Source: Rufibacter sp. XAAS-G3-1 | GTDB taxonomy: Bacteria; Bacteroidota; Bacteroidia; Cytophagales; Hymenobacteraceae | Assembly: GCF_013623775.1 (NCBI RefSeq) | Contig: NZ_JABFAM010000016.1 | Span: 1 to 64,000 of the forward strand | Direction: 5' to 3' | Length of the DNA: 64,000 bases | In this document: positions 45,632 to 54,048 of the stretch, in pieces | Layout: every line of letters starts with the position of its first letter | Numbering within the stretch: position 1 is the stretch's first letter | Translations under genes and position numbers: made by a program | The notes under the pieces: model-generated | Told to the model about the DNA's origin: nothing | Database searches by the model: none | The model's input: only the letters and a program-made list of their open reading frames with translations

Positions 45632-46768
45632 ATGAAACAGGGACTACTATTTCTTCTGATGATGGTTTTAACGAATGTGACGCACGCCCAGGAACGGAAA
45701 CGCCTTCGGGAATACGGCGTCAAAATTGGCGTGCTGCCCACCGGAAAAGGGAACGCGATTACCGACGTAGCCGGGGTGCTGGTAGGCCAGGTCACCCTGA
45801 ACAAAGGCAACCAGGTGCGGACGGGGGTTACCGCCATTCTTCCGCACGCCGGAAACCTGTTCCAGCAGAAAGTACCGGCGGCGGTGTACGTGGGCAACGG
45901 CTTCGGGAAGTTGGCGGGCAGTTCACAGGTGCAGGAACTGGGGAATTTAGAATCACCCATCGTTTTAACGAATACGTTGGGCGTGGCCACCGCCATGAAC
46001 GCGGTGATTACCCATACGTTGCAACTACGCGGCAATGAAAAGGTGCAGTCCGTGAATGCGGTGGTGGGCGAAACCAACGACGGCGGACTGAATGACATCA
46101 GGGGCCGCCATGTGGGGGAGAAGCACGTGCTGGAAGCCATTCAGAAGGCGAAAGCGGGAATTGTGGAGGAAGGCAACGTAGGCGCGGGCACCGGAACCAT
46201 TTGTTTCGGCTTCAAAGGCGGCATGGGGACTTCTTCCCGTACATTACCGGCCAGGTTGGGTGGCTACACGGTGGGGGTGCTGGTGCAAACCAATTTTGGG
46301 GGCGTGTTGCAGATTGCCGGCGCACCGGTAGGAGAGGAACTGGAACGCTTTTCTTTCCGGGAACAGATTCTGGAGAAAGCCGATGGCTCCTGTATGATAG
46401 TCGTGGCCACTGATGCGCCCGTAGATGCCCGCAACCTGGAGCGGATGGCCAAGCGGGCCATGCTGGGCTTGGGCAAAACCGGCGGCATTGCCTCTAACGG
46501 CAGCGGCGATTACGTCATTGCTTTCTCGGCCCACCCGGGGCTGCGGATTCCGTATGAAAGCCGGGAGAAAACCCAGACCATGGCGCTGCTCCGCAACGAT
46601 GAGATGTCTCCTTTGTTCATGGCCACCATTGAAGCCACCGAAGAAGCCATTCTCAATTCCCTGTTCAAAGCCGAAACCACCGTTGGCCGGGACAAAAACA
46701 AAGTAGAGGCCCTGCCTCTGGAGAAAACCCTTGACATTTTAAAGAAACACCATGTCCTTAAACCATAA
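45632..46768 (+). CDS. P1 family peptidase (DmpA/BapA type)
   Basis: 378 residues. A signal peptide ends THAQE at about 21. Family motifs: NAITDVAGVLVGQVTL, VGETNDGGLNDIRG, GNVGAGTGTICFGFKGGMGTSS, and the self-cleavage Gly-Ser within KADGSCMIVV (Ser at about 253 becomes the N-terminal nucleophile). Members act as D-stereospecific or beta-aminopeptidases on amides and short peptides. The stop overlaps the next gene by 17 bp. With a divergent amidase and a class IV aminotransferase nearby, a D-/beta-amino acid scavenging role is plausible. Confidence 0.92.
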   Translation: MKQGLLFLLMMVLTNVTHAQERKRLREYGVKIGVLPTGKGNAITDVAGVLVGQVTLNKGNQVRTGVTAILPHAGNLFQQKVPAAVYVGNGFGKLAGSSQVQELGNLESPIVLTNTLGVATAMNAVITHTLQLRGNEKVQSVNAVVGETNDGGLNDIRGRHVGEKHVLEAIQKAKAGIVEEGNVGAGTGTICFGFKGGMGTSSRTLPARLGGYTVGVLVQTNFGGVLQIAGAPVGEELERFSFREQILEKADGSCMIVVATDAPVDARNLERMAKRAMLGLGKTGGIASNGSGDYVIAFSAHPGLRIPYESREKTQTMALLRNDEMSPLFMATIEATEEAILNSLFKAETTVGRDKNKVEALPLEKTLDILKKHHVLKP

Positions 46769-47600
46769 ACTGTACGCCTACCTGCACGAGGAAATACTGC
46801 CCCTAGAAAGCGCCTACCTGCACGTAAGCGACCTCTCCATCCAGCGCGGCTACGGCATTTTCGACTTTTTTAAAACGCACAATGGGCAGCCGCTGTTCCT
46901 GGAAGATTACCTGAACCGGTTCTACGCCTCGGCCTCGCTCATGGGGCTGGAAGTACCTCTTCCGGAAGACGAATTAGTCTCCACCATCACCCGGTTGATT
47001 CAGATGAACGGCCTCGCAGATTCAGGCATGAAAATGATTTTGACCGGCGGCTATTCTGAGAACGGCTACAATCCTGGCCCGCCCAACCTGATCATGATAG
47101 AGCAGCCGCTTACCTTGCCCTCTGAGGTGCAAGTCACAACGGGTATTAAGGTGATCACCCATGAGTATGTGCGGGAATTGGCGGCGGCCAAAACCATCAA
47201 CTACACCGTGGGCGTCCGGTTGATTCAGCAAGTGAAAGCCAAAGGAGCCGAAGATGTGCTGTATCACCAAAATGGCGTAGTTTCAGAGTTTCCGCGTAGC
47301 AACTTCTTTCTGGTGAAGGAGGACAACACCATTATCACTCCGGTACATGAAATCCTGAAAGGCATCACCCGGAAAAACGTACTGGAGCTAGCCGGTAAAA
47401 AGTACCGGGTGGAGGAAGAAACCGTAACGTTGGAAGACATAGCCCAAGCCAAGGAAGCCTTCATGACCAGCACCACCAAACGAATCCTGCCCATTGTGGC
47501 CGTAGACGGAAACCCCGTAGGCAATGGCAAGCCCGGGGCAGTCACTCTGCAACTGCTGAAAGATTTAGTTGCTCTGGAAGGGCGGCAAGTGAGTCTGTAA
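46752..47600 (+). CDS. Class IV PLP aminotransferase
   Basis: 282 residues, fold type IV. Signature parts: DLSIQRGYGIFDFF near the start, the PLP lysine in AAAKTINYTVG (about 141), SEFPRSNFFLV (glutamate near 178) and FMTSTTKRILPI. It resembles branched-chain/D-amino acid aminotransferases; the exact substrate is open. The start codon lies inside the end of the P1 peptidase gene (17-bp overlap), so translation is probably coupled. Not clearly ilvE, as it sits away from branched-chain biosynthesis genes. Confidence 0.9.
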   Translation: MSLNHKLYAYLHEEILPLESAYLHVSDLSIQRGYGIFDFFKTHNGQPLFLEDYLNRFYASASLMGLEVPLPEDELVSTITRLIQMNGLADSGMKMILTGGYSENGYNPGPPNLIMIEQPLTLPSEVQVTTGIKVITHEYVRELAAAKTINYTVGVRLIQQVKAKGAEDVLYHQNGVVSEFPRSNFFLVKEDNTIITPVHEILKGITRKNVLELAGKKYRVEEETVTLEDIAQAKEAFMTSTTKRILPIVAVDGNPVGNGKPGAVTLQLLKDLVALEGRQVSL

Positions 47601-47995
47601 AAAGAGAAGGGCAATCTCTGGTGGTTGCCTTTGTAGTGACAGCATGGTTTCTAGGGTTGCCGGGAAACGCCAACGGTTGGGCATTCCTATGAAAGCCCAA
47701 CCGTTGTAGCATTGGTTTCTGTTACGACCCTACGTGATACTGCCGGTGGTACCCGGCGAGACTGAAGTCTCGCGCCAGTAGGCTTTAAACCTGTGAGGTC
47801 TTGGGCATCTCACAGGTTTTCGCGTTTACAGCCTGTTTTCCGTAAAACAGCCCTAAAACGTATCGGCAGGGCTCCCCTCTCCGTGGGAGAGGGGCTGGGG
47901 GTGAGGTTTCTTTCCCGTTTTGGGTCTGTTTTCCTGAAAACAGCCCTAAAACGAGGGGGTAAAGAATCTATGCCAGCAATGAACTGCCGTGCGCC
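47601..47995. other. Repeat-filled intergenic region
   Basis: No gene. It holds a 12-bp perfect hairpin CAACGGTTGGGC/GCCCAACCGTTG (47671-47706), a CGAGACTGAAGTCTCGCGCCA repeat (about 47758-47778), a CCTGTGAGG/CTCACAGG hairpin (47788-47818), intergenic hairpins at about 47825-47860 and 47919-47953, and a CTCCCCTCTCC/GGAGAGGGG hairpin at about 47868-47892 between them. The last hairpin may terminate the GH10 transcript. Confidence 0.6.
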
Positions 47996-49123
47996 TTACT
48001 TCTTTTTAACTGCGTTCACAATGGCATGGAAGGCAGGCTTGGGTTGGTAGTTACGGTCAAAGATCATGGGGTAGCTGGTGCGGCCTTGGATGGGCCAGTT
48101 GTTCAACCAGGAATCCGCATCGGTGACGCCCCAGAAAGTGACGCGGGTGATCTTGTCTCGGTGCTTGTGGAACAGGGCGAAGAGTTCCGCGTAGCGTTTG
48201 GCCAGTTTCTGTTCTACCTCTTCCGGCAGGCCTTTGGTGTAGACGTTGTATTTCTGGTCAAACTCAAACGTAGCGTCAATGTCGGCACCCTGGCGGTTGC
48301 TGGGGTTGGGCAGCACGTCAATGTCCACCTCGGTGAACATCACCTTGCCTACTTTGGAGAACTTGATGATGCTTTCCTCAATCTGCTGGATGGTGGGGTT
48401 TTCCAAGCCATAATGCCCTTGCATGCCTATTCCGTACACTTTCAGGCCTTTGGCTTGCAGGCTTTTCACCAGCTTGAGGGCCCCGTCGGCTTTGGCGGGC
48501 TTCCATAGGTTGTAGTCATTGTAGTACAGCTCCGCTTTGGGGTCTGCCTTGCGGGCGGTTTCAAAGGCGTTGGCCAGGTATTCCTCGCCGGTGATCTGGT
48601 ACCATTTGCTGTTGCGCAGGGTGCCGTCATCGTTCAGGGCCTCGTTCACCACGTCCCAGCCGTGGATCTGCCCTTTGTACCTTCCTGCCACTGCCATGAT
48701 GTGCTCGGTCTGCCGTTTCAGAAGCTGCTCTTTGGTGGCGGGTTTGCCGGGTGCAGACTCAAACACCCAATTTGGGGTTTGCTGATGCCAGGTCAAGGTA
48801 TGACCCACAATGAACTGCTTGTGCTTTTTACCCAGCGCCACGAAATCATCGGCGGGTTTGAAGTTGTATTTGTCTGGTTGCGGGTGCACGTTCCCCCACT
48901 TCAGCAGGTTCTCTGGGGTGATGGTGCTGAAGTGCTTCGCGATGATGGCCTCCGCTTTGGGGTCTTTGCCACTGGCTTGCGGGTAGTTCAGGGCCGCTCC
49001 AATGTGGAAATCGTCCTTGAAGATTTGCTTCAAAGACGGCTCTCCCTGGTTGACCGTGCCGGCCACGCAACCCAAGGCTGCAAAGGCAATGCCGGCCGCA
49101 AACATGATTCTGTTCTTTCTCAT
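47996..49123 (-). CDS. GH10 endo-beta-1,4-xylanase lipoprotein
   Basis: 375 residues. Lipobox LGC at Cys19. GH10 catalytic residues: acid/base E161 in WDVVNEAL and nucleophile E265 in FTEVDID; substrate-site motifs HTLTWHQQTP and TFWGVTDADSWL. Single domain, typical length. As a lipoprotein it should cut xylan or xylo-oligosaccharides at the cell surface or in the periplasm. It is last in the leftward lacI-GH67-SDR-GH10 order; 178 bp and a 58-bp palindrome separate it from the SDR gene, so its expression may be modulated. Confidence 0.96.
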   Translation of the reverse strand: MRKNRIMFAAGIAFAALGCVAGTVNQGEPSLKQIFKDDFHIGAALNYPQASGKDPKAEAIIAKHFSTITPENLLKWGNVHPQPDKYNFKPADDFVALGKKHKQFIVGHTLTWHQQTPNWVFESAPGKPATKEQLLKRQTEHIMAVAGRYKGQIHGWDVVNEALNDDGTLRNSKWYQITGEEYLANAFETARKADPKAELYYNDYNLWKPAKADGALKLVKSLQAKGLKVYGIGMQGHYGLENPTIQQIEESIIKFSKVGKVMFTEVDIDVLPNPSNRQGADIDATFEFDQKYNVYTKGLPEEVEQKLAKRYAELFALFHKHRDKITRVTFWGVTDADSWLNNWPIQGRTSYPMIFDRNYQPKPAFHAIVNAVKKK

Positions 49124-49223
49124 GGACTTGATCTATTTGATGGGCTTATTGTATCTTGTGGTAGTCAAAACTAACGTTGGTATTGCAGAACGGCCCACGT
49201 CTGGAATCTTATTCGGTGGAAGG

Positions 49224-49281
49224 TTGCCTTTTCTGTTTCAGGTTTGTTTCTGGAAAAACAGGCCTGAAACAGAAAAGGCAA
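49224..49281. repeat. 58-bp palindrome between SDR and GH10 genes
   Basis: The arms TTGCCTTTTCTGTTTCAGG and the complement CCTGAAACAGAAAAGGCAA surround a GTTTGTTTC/AAAACAGG core of the intergenic hairpin family. On the minus strand it sits between two co-directional genes. Confidence 0.8.
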
Positions 49282-49301
49282 TCTGACTTGTAGAAGGTGT
49301 T

Positions 49302-50060
49302 TTAAAACCCGATGGAGTTTCCGCCGTCCACGGGCAACACGGTACCGGTCACGTATTTGGAACTGTCTGAGGCGAAGAAATACACCGCTTCGGCCACATC
49401 GGCCGGAGAGCCGAAGGCACCCATTGGGGTACGGCCCATGGCTTTGTTTTTGCGTTCCGGGTCGCTGTCCATGGCTTTGGCCGACATGGCCGTGGCGATA
49501 AAACCAGGAGCCACGCAGTTGGTTCTAATGCCCATGGGCGAAAGCTCGGTGGCCATGGCGCGGGTCATGCCTTCAATGGCAGATTTAGACGCCGTGTAGG
49601 AAATCACCTTTGGAATGCCGTACTGGGAGGCCATGGAGCTGATGTTCACAATAGAGCCTTCGCCGTGCGGCAGCATCGTTTTCACCACCTCACGGCTCAA
49701 CGCGAAAACTGCGGTTACGTTGGTCGTGTTGATGCGCTGGAACTCTTCATCGGTTACTTCCACGAAAGGCTTCTTCTGGTTGATGCCCGCGTTGTTGACC
49801 AGAATATCCAGCTTGCCGTGTTCCTGCGCCAGGCGTTCCACCAGGGCCGGAATGCCTTCCAGGTTGCTCAAGTCAAAAGACTCCGTGAGGCAAAGCTCCC
49901 CGAATTGGTCTTTCACGTCTTTCAGTTTCTGCGCATCGCGGCCAATAACAATGGTTTTGATGTTCTGCTGGATAAATTTCTCTACAATGGCCAGGCCTAT
50001 TCCTGAGGCGCCGCCGGTGACAATGGCGGTTTTGTTTGCGGGTGTGGTGTGTGGGGTCAT
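49302..50060 (-). CDS. SDR-family oxidoreductase, probable fructuronate reductase role
   Basis: 252 residues, classical SDR. Cofactor motif TGGASGIG (15-22), NNAG (89-92), catalytic S142, Y155 and K159 (YTASK), and a C-terminal VDGGNSIGF. It resembles KduD/gluconate 5-dehydrogenase-like enzymes. It lies 18 bp after the GH67 gene in the same operon. The pathway encoded here needs an enzyme between UxaC and UxuA, and no UxuB-type mannitol dehydrogenase homologue is seen, so reduction of D-fructuronate to D-mannonate is the best guess. Other sugar-acid substrates are possible. Confidence 0.85.
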   Translation of the reverse strand: MTPHTTPANKTAIVTGGASGIGLAIVEKFIQQNIKTIVIGRDAQKLKDVKDQFGELCLTESFDLSNLEGIPALVERLAQEHGKLDILVNNAGINQKKPFVEVTDEEFQRINTTNVTAVFALSREVVKTMLPHGEGSIVNISSMASQYGIPKVISYTASKSAIEGMTRAMATELSPMGIRTNCVAPGFIATAMSAKAMDSDPERKNKAMGRTPMGAFGSPADVAEAVYFFASDSSKYVTGTVLPVDGGNSIGF

Positions 50061-50078
50061 AAATTCTTTCCTTCAATA

Positions 50079-52244
50079 TTAAATCCCCGGGGCGAATTTG
50101 GGGTCTATCTTCATATACTCTTCCAAGGTGCCCTGAGGTTGCTCCAGTCCTTGCGGAATAGGCCGCTTGGAGAACGTTTGGAAATACAGCAGACAGGCAT
50201 CGCGCCACCAACGGGCGTCTTTCTCCTGGATGGCCAGGTACTGTTTCACCTGCTGGTGTCTTTCCTTGTCCACTTGTCCTGCCAGGGCATTCCAGGTTTT
50301 CTGCATGGTTCTCACGGAATCTACGCCGCCGGAGTAGCGGTAGCAAAGTTCATCCCACAGGGTTCTGCCGGACTTTGTTTTCGCGTCCCAGGCCACGTGG
50401 TGGAACCAGAGCAGGACATCCTCTGGGCAGGTAGCGGGGTTTTCCCATTGGGCCTGCACCTCTGGGGCGTACTGTGACAGGGCATTGCTGCCCGTTTTGG
50501 TGCGGTCGAACCCGATGCCTTTCTCATCGGCGCGGTGGTAGTACACCGAAGTCCAGTCGGCGCGGGGTTTGTCTTTGATCCAGGGGGCCGGGCCGTAATG
50601 GTGATCCCAGCCCATGAGGTGGTGCAAGCCCATAGGGGTCATGTAGTTCACCACGGTCTCACGGGAAGCCATCATCATGTTCCGGATGGGGGTCACCAAC
50701 GAAGGCGAACCGGAAAAGGTCATTTTAATCCACTCGTCGGCAATGTCTTCTGCCGTTAAGGCGTGATCCCAGGCCAACCGGCCGAAGGCGTACCAGTTCG
50801 CTTGCCCAAACGGGTGGCTCGTCCAGTTGATGTCGTTCCCTATGTTCGCCACGCCGGCCATGCCCGAGATAGCGTGGTTGTCCAGGCTGCCGTCTACTAC
50901 CTTGGCCACGGTAGAGCCCTGGCCTTTGGCGTACGTGTCTGATTCCAAGGTTTCTTTGAACATGGGAGCCAGATAGGCCAGGTGGGTGCCTTGTCCCAGG
51001 TATTCCTGCGTGATCTGAAACTCCATCATGAGCGGCGTTTTAGGCATCGCCCCGAAAAGCGGGTGAAATGGTTCGCGCGGTTGGAAGTCAATGGCGCCGT
51101 TCTTTACCTGCACTATCACATTTCCCTGGAAGGTGCCGTCCAGCGGCTTGAACTCAGTGTACGCCTGTTTGTGACGGTCATCGGGCACGTTGTTATCATA
51201 CACAAACGCGCGCCACATCACAACGCCGCCTTTGGGGGCAAGCGCCTCGGCCAGCAGGTTCGCGCCATCGGCGTGGGAGCGGTTGTAGTTCTGCGGGCCC
51301 GGCTGGCCCTCAGAGTTGGCCTTCACCGTAAAGCCCCCGAAATCAGGAACGTAGGTGTAGATCTCATTCACTTTGTTTTTCCACCAGGCTTTCACCTCGG
51401 GGTTCAAGGGATCAGCGGTTTTCAGTTTGCCTATTTCAATGGGCGAGCTGAAACGGGCCGTCAAATACACCTTGATGCCATACGGCCGGAACACATCGGC
51501 GAGCGCCTTTACTTTCTTTAGGTATTCCGGCGTTAGCACCAGTGAATTGGCGTTCACGTTGGTGAGCACCGTGCCGTTGATCCCGACGGAGGCGTTGGCG
51601 CGGGCGTAGTCAATGTAGCGCTGGTCAATGTAATCGGGGAGTTTGTGCCAGTCCCAGATGGAGAAACCGGCGTAGCCGCGCTCTACCGTACGGTCTAGGT
51701 TGTCCCAGTGGTTTAAGATGCGCAGTTTGGTTTTGGGGCTGTTGCTCACGTTCAGGTTTTGGATGTCCTGCTGGGTTTGCAGCAAGCGCAGCAAGTGAAA
51801 TGTGCCGTACAGAACGCCTTTCTCAGAGTTGGCGGCAATGACGGTATAGGCGTTTCCCTTGTGTTTTTGCGAAAGCAGCAGAAAACCTTCCTGGCCCACT
51901 TCTTTGAGTTTCTGATCCAGTCCCAGGTCTTTGATGAGGGAAGAAGTAGCGGGGGTGCCTGCCACCAGTCCTCCTTTTTTAGAGGCGTTGTCCGTGATGG
52001 TCACTTTGGAGCCCAGCAATCCGCTTAAGGCCATATCCAGTTCATCTTTCACCACCGCGAGGGTAGGAGAAGAGCCTTGCACGGTTACGTTGCCCAGGGT
52101 CTTCCGGTATTGTTTCAGGAGGTCTTTGTTCTGGATCAGGTCATAGCGTTGCCACAGGCGGTAGCCATCCTCGGCCTGGGCCGGTTTCTGGCCGAAGATT
52201 AGAACGACAAGGAAGGCGAAACAGAAAACTATTTTTTTGCTCAT
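50079..52244 (-). CDS. GH67 alpha-glucuronidase
   Basis: 721 residues, full length. A signal peptide ends AQAE at about 25. Family GH67 features: an N-terminal beta-sandwich-like domain, then the barrel with GFTVKANSEGQPGPQNYNRS (general acid Glu), VVMWRAFVYD, and IDFQPREPFHPLFG (acidic residues), and the C-terminal domain WDHHYGPAPWIKDKPRADWT. GH67 removes (4-O-methyl)glucuronate from the non-reducing end of xylo-oligosaccharides, so it acts after GH10. It is exported, probably to the periplasm. First structural gene after lacI. Confidence 0.96.
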   Translation of the reverse strand: MSKKIVFCFAFLVVLIFGQKPAQAEDGYRLWQRYDLIQNKDLLKQYRKTLGNVTVQGSSPTLAVVKDELDMALSGLLGSKVTITDNASKKGGLVAGTPATSSLIKDLGLDQKLKEVGQEGFLLLSQKHKGNAYTVIAANSEKGVLYGTFHLLRLLQTQQDIQNLNVSNSPKTKLRILNHWDNLDRTVERGYAGFSIWDWHKLPDYIDQRYIDYARANASVGINGTVLTNVNANSLVLTPEYLKKVKALADVFRPYGIKVYLTARFSSPIEIGKLKTADPLNPEVKAWWKNKVNEIYTYVPDFGGFTVKANSEGQPGPQNYNRSHADGANLLAEALAPKGGVVMWRAFVYDNNVPDDRHKQAYTEFKPLDGTFQGNVIVQVKNGAIDFQPREPFHPLFGAMPKTPLMMEFQITQEYLGQGTHLAYLAPMFKETLESDTYAKGQGSTVAKVVDGSLDNHAISGMAGVANIGNDINWTSHPFGQANWYAFGRLAWDHALTAEDIADEWIKMTFSGSPSLVTPIRNMMMASRETVVNYMTPMGLHHLMGWDHHYGPAPWIKDKPRADWTSVYYHRADEKGIGFDRTKTGSNALSQYAPEVQAQWENPATCPEDVLLWFHHVAWDAKTKSGRTLWDELCYRYSGGVDSVRTMQKTWNALAGQVDKERHQQVKQYLAIQEKDARWWRDACLLYFQTFSKRPIPQGLEQPQGTLEEYMKIDPKFAPGI

Positions 52245-52278
52245 GGTACTTGGCGAATTATGTAGCGAAGGAAGATCA

Positions 52279-52314
52279 GTTTTAGGCCTGATTTCAAGAA
52301 AACAGGCCTAAAAC
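52279..52314 (-). repeat. Hairpin between lacI and GH67 genes
   Basis: Near-perfect GTTTTAGGCCTG/CAGGCCTAAAAC arms of the window-wide hairpin family, 17 bp after the lacI stop on the minus strand. It may act as a partial terminator that lowers or separates expression of the two genes. Confidence 0.75.
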
Positions 52315-52330
52315 CATGAAAGCAGATGAC

Positions 52331-53383
52331 TTAGATAAGCACTACTCTTTGTTTGGGGCTTACTTTACTTTTTAGCGAAGAATCCCGGATGATTAATTCT
52401 GACCTCAGGGTGATGGTGTTGCTGGGAGCCCTTTCTTCTGTTCCGTTCATTTGCAGCAGCAAAACCCTCACCGCCATTTCGCCCATTTCCTGGCCGGGAT
52501 AGTTGATGGTGGTAAGGTTAGGTTCTATCACTCTGGAGATGGTGTCATTGTTGAAGCCTACCACGGCCATGTCTTTGGGCACCGAGATGCCGGCTTGTTT
52601 CAAGGTCTTGATACAACTAACCGCGCAGGTGTCATTAGAGACAAAAATGCCATCTGGTAAGGTCTTCATGTCCAGGATCTGTTTGGCGGCTTGCTCACCG
52701 GCTTCTTCGCTGAGGTTGTTGATGAGCACGTTGGCATCATCATAGGCAAGGTCATGGTCAACCAGGGCGTATTTATAGCCTTTCAATCTATCTGTGTAGA
52801 CGTTCCTTTTCAGATTACCGGTAATATGGACAATGTTCCGGCAGCCTTGCTCAATCAAATGGGAAGTGGCCTTGTACGCTGCCTGCAGGTTGTCAATCAC
52901 AATGCTGGTGCAATCCCGGTGTTCGGCCACCCGGTCATAGAAGATAACCGGAATGCCCCGGTTTATGAAGTTCTCGAAATGCTCAATTTGGTCGGTTTCA
53001 TAGGACAGGGAAACCAACAAGCCGTCTACCCGGCTGTCAAACATGGTTTTGGCGTTGGCCATCTCCTTTTGGAGCGTCTCCAAAGATTGGCTGATGATGA
53101 GGTTATACCCGGCTTCATTCGCCATCTTTTCCATCCCCGAAATCACCGAAGACATAAAGGGGCTGTTCAAGCGGGGCACAATGACCCCTATGGTATTGGT
53201 GCGCTGTTTTCTCAGGTTGCTGGCAAACAGGTTGGAACGGTACCCCATCTGGGCGGCGGCATCAGCGATTCTCTGCTTGGTGTTCTTGTTGACGGCCGGA
53301 TGGTCATTGAGTGCCCTGCTAATGGTAGTAGGAGACAGATCCAGTTCGCGCGCTATGTCATATATAGTAATGTCCTTCTCCAT
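52331..53383 (-). CDS. LacI-family transcriptional regulator
   Basis: 350 residues from ATG 53383 (MEKDITIYDIAREL). The upstream ATG at 53398 is not preferred because the promoter -7 element at 53406-53413 would put the transcript start almost on it. HTH: ITIYDIARELDLSPTTISRALN; hinge about 50-60; periplasmic-binding-protein-like effector domain after (IGVIVPRLNSPF, GIPVIFYDRV, AVVGFNNDTISR). It lies between the two arms of the xylan locus and should respond to a xylan- or uronate-derived sugar. Candidate operators: 53414-53427, 53682-53695, 22515-22528 and 22593-22606. Confidence 0.93.
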   Translation of the reverse strand: MEKDITIYDIARELDLSPTTISRALNDHPAVNKNTKQRIADAAAQMGYRSNLFASNLRKQRTNTIGVIVPRLNSPFMSSVISGMEKMANEAGYNLIISQSLETLQKEMANAKTMFDSRVDGLLVSLSYETDQIEHFENFINRGIPVIFYDRVAEHRDCTSIVIDNLQAAYKATSHLIEQGCRNIVHITGNLKRNVYTDRLKGYKYALVDHDLAYDDANVLINNLSEEAGEQAAKQILDMKTLPDGIFVSNDTCAVSCIKTLKQAGISVPKDMAVVGFNNDTISRVIEPNLTTINYPGQEMGEMAVRVLLLQMNGTEERAPSNTITLRSELIIRDSSLKSKVSPKQRVVLI

Positions 53384-53405
53384 CCTGATTATAGTCATTC
53401 AGAAA

Positions 53406-53427
53406 CAAATATATGAAATCGATTTCA
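53406..53427 (-). promoter_or_regulatory. lacI promoter with overlapping LacI-type operator
   Basis: On the minus strand, a perfect -7 element TATATTTG (53406-53413) is directly preceded by the palindrome TGAAATCGATTTCA (53414-53427), which fits TGNAANCGNTTNCA at all ten fixed positions. The placement implies autorepression. No good -33 TTG was found. Confidence 0.65.
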
Positions 53428-54048
53428 TTAAATGAAATTACAATTTCCGTAATATACTCAAACAACGCCATTGGTAAAACCATAAGTTTCAGGGCGTAGT
53501 GGGTGCCTTGGTTCTTTATTTAATTGAAAAGGAACTTAAATAAGTTAAATATAGGTTTGTGGCATCAGCGGGGAATCCTTTGAAATCTAAATGGCAGGCA
53601 GGTTTCTGCTGAAAACCGCCTGCCATTTAGATTCTTCCAAAAATGTAGCGGATGGCCGGGTGTTTCTTTTGGAAAAATTTATGAAATCGGTTGTAATATT
53701 TGAAATTTATATTCAAGTTTGTAGAGTCAGAAGGAGGTGCGTCTCCTATTGCTCCTTCTGGAGAGGGTAAAAGGAGGGTGTGATTGGGTTTTCTGGCTGT
53801 TTTAGTAGAATTGCCTTGAAAGCAACCCATGTTGAGGCTGGATGAAATCCTCCAGAAGTTAACCTGTACGGCCATGGAGGCAGAATTTACCAAAATGATA
53901 AAAAGCGGTAGTTTTTAGTTGCCAGCCTAGGGTTGCTCAGGAACTGCAAGGCAAGGCAGAAAGCAGGCTTATCAGGAATCACAAACCATACTATATATCT
54001 TCTCCATTCTTACCCTTATTAGCACAATTAACCTAAACAACTGTATGT
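53428..54048. other. Regulatory region between lacI and susC
   Basis: No supported gene. It contains the susC promoter/operator and a leader of about 320 bp with a degenerate intergenic hairpin at about 53788-53822. A TATAGGTTTG sequence at 53550-53559 is a further possible promoter but lacks a well-spaced TTG. Confidence 0.5.
53682..53721 (+). promoter_or_regulatory. susC promoter with LacI-type operator
   Basis: TTG at 53691-53693, a 20-bp spacer and CAAGTTTG at 53714-53721 (one mismatch to TAnnTTTG) form a Bacteroidota-type promoter. TGAAATCGGTTGTA at 53682-53695 fits nine of ten fixed LacI-operator positions and covers the -33 element. Confidence 0.55.
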
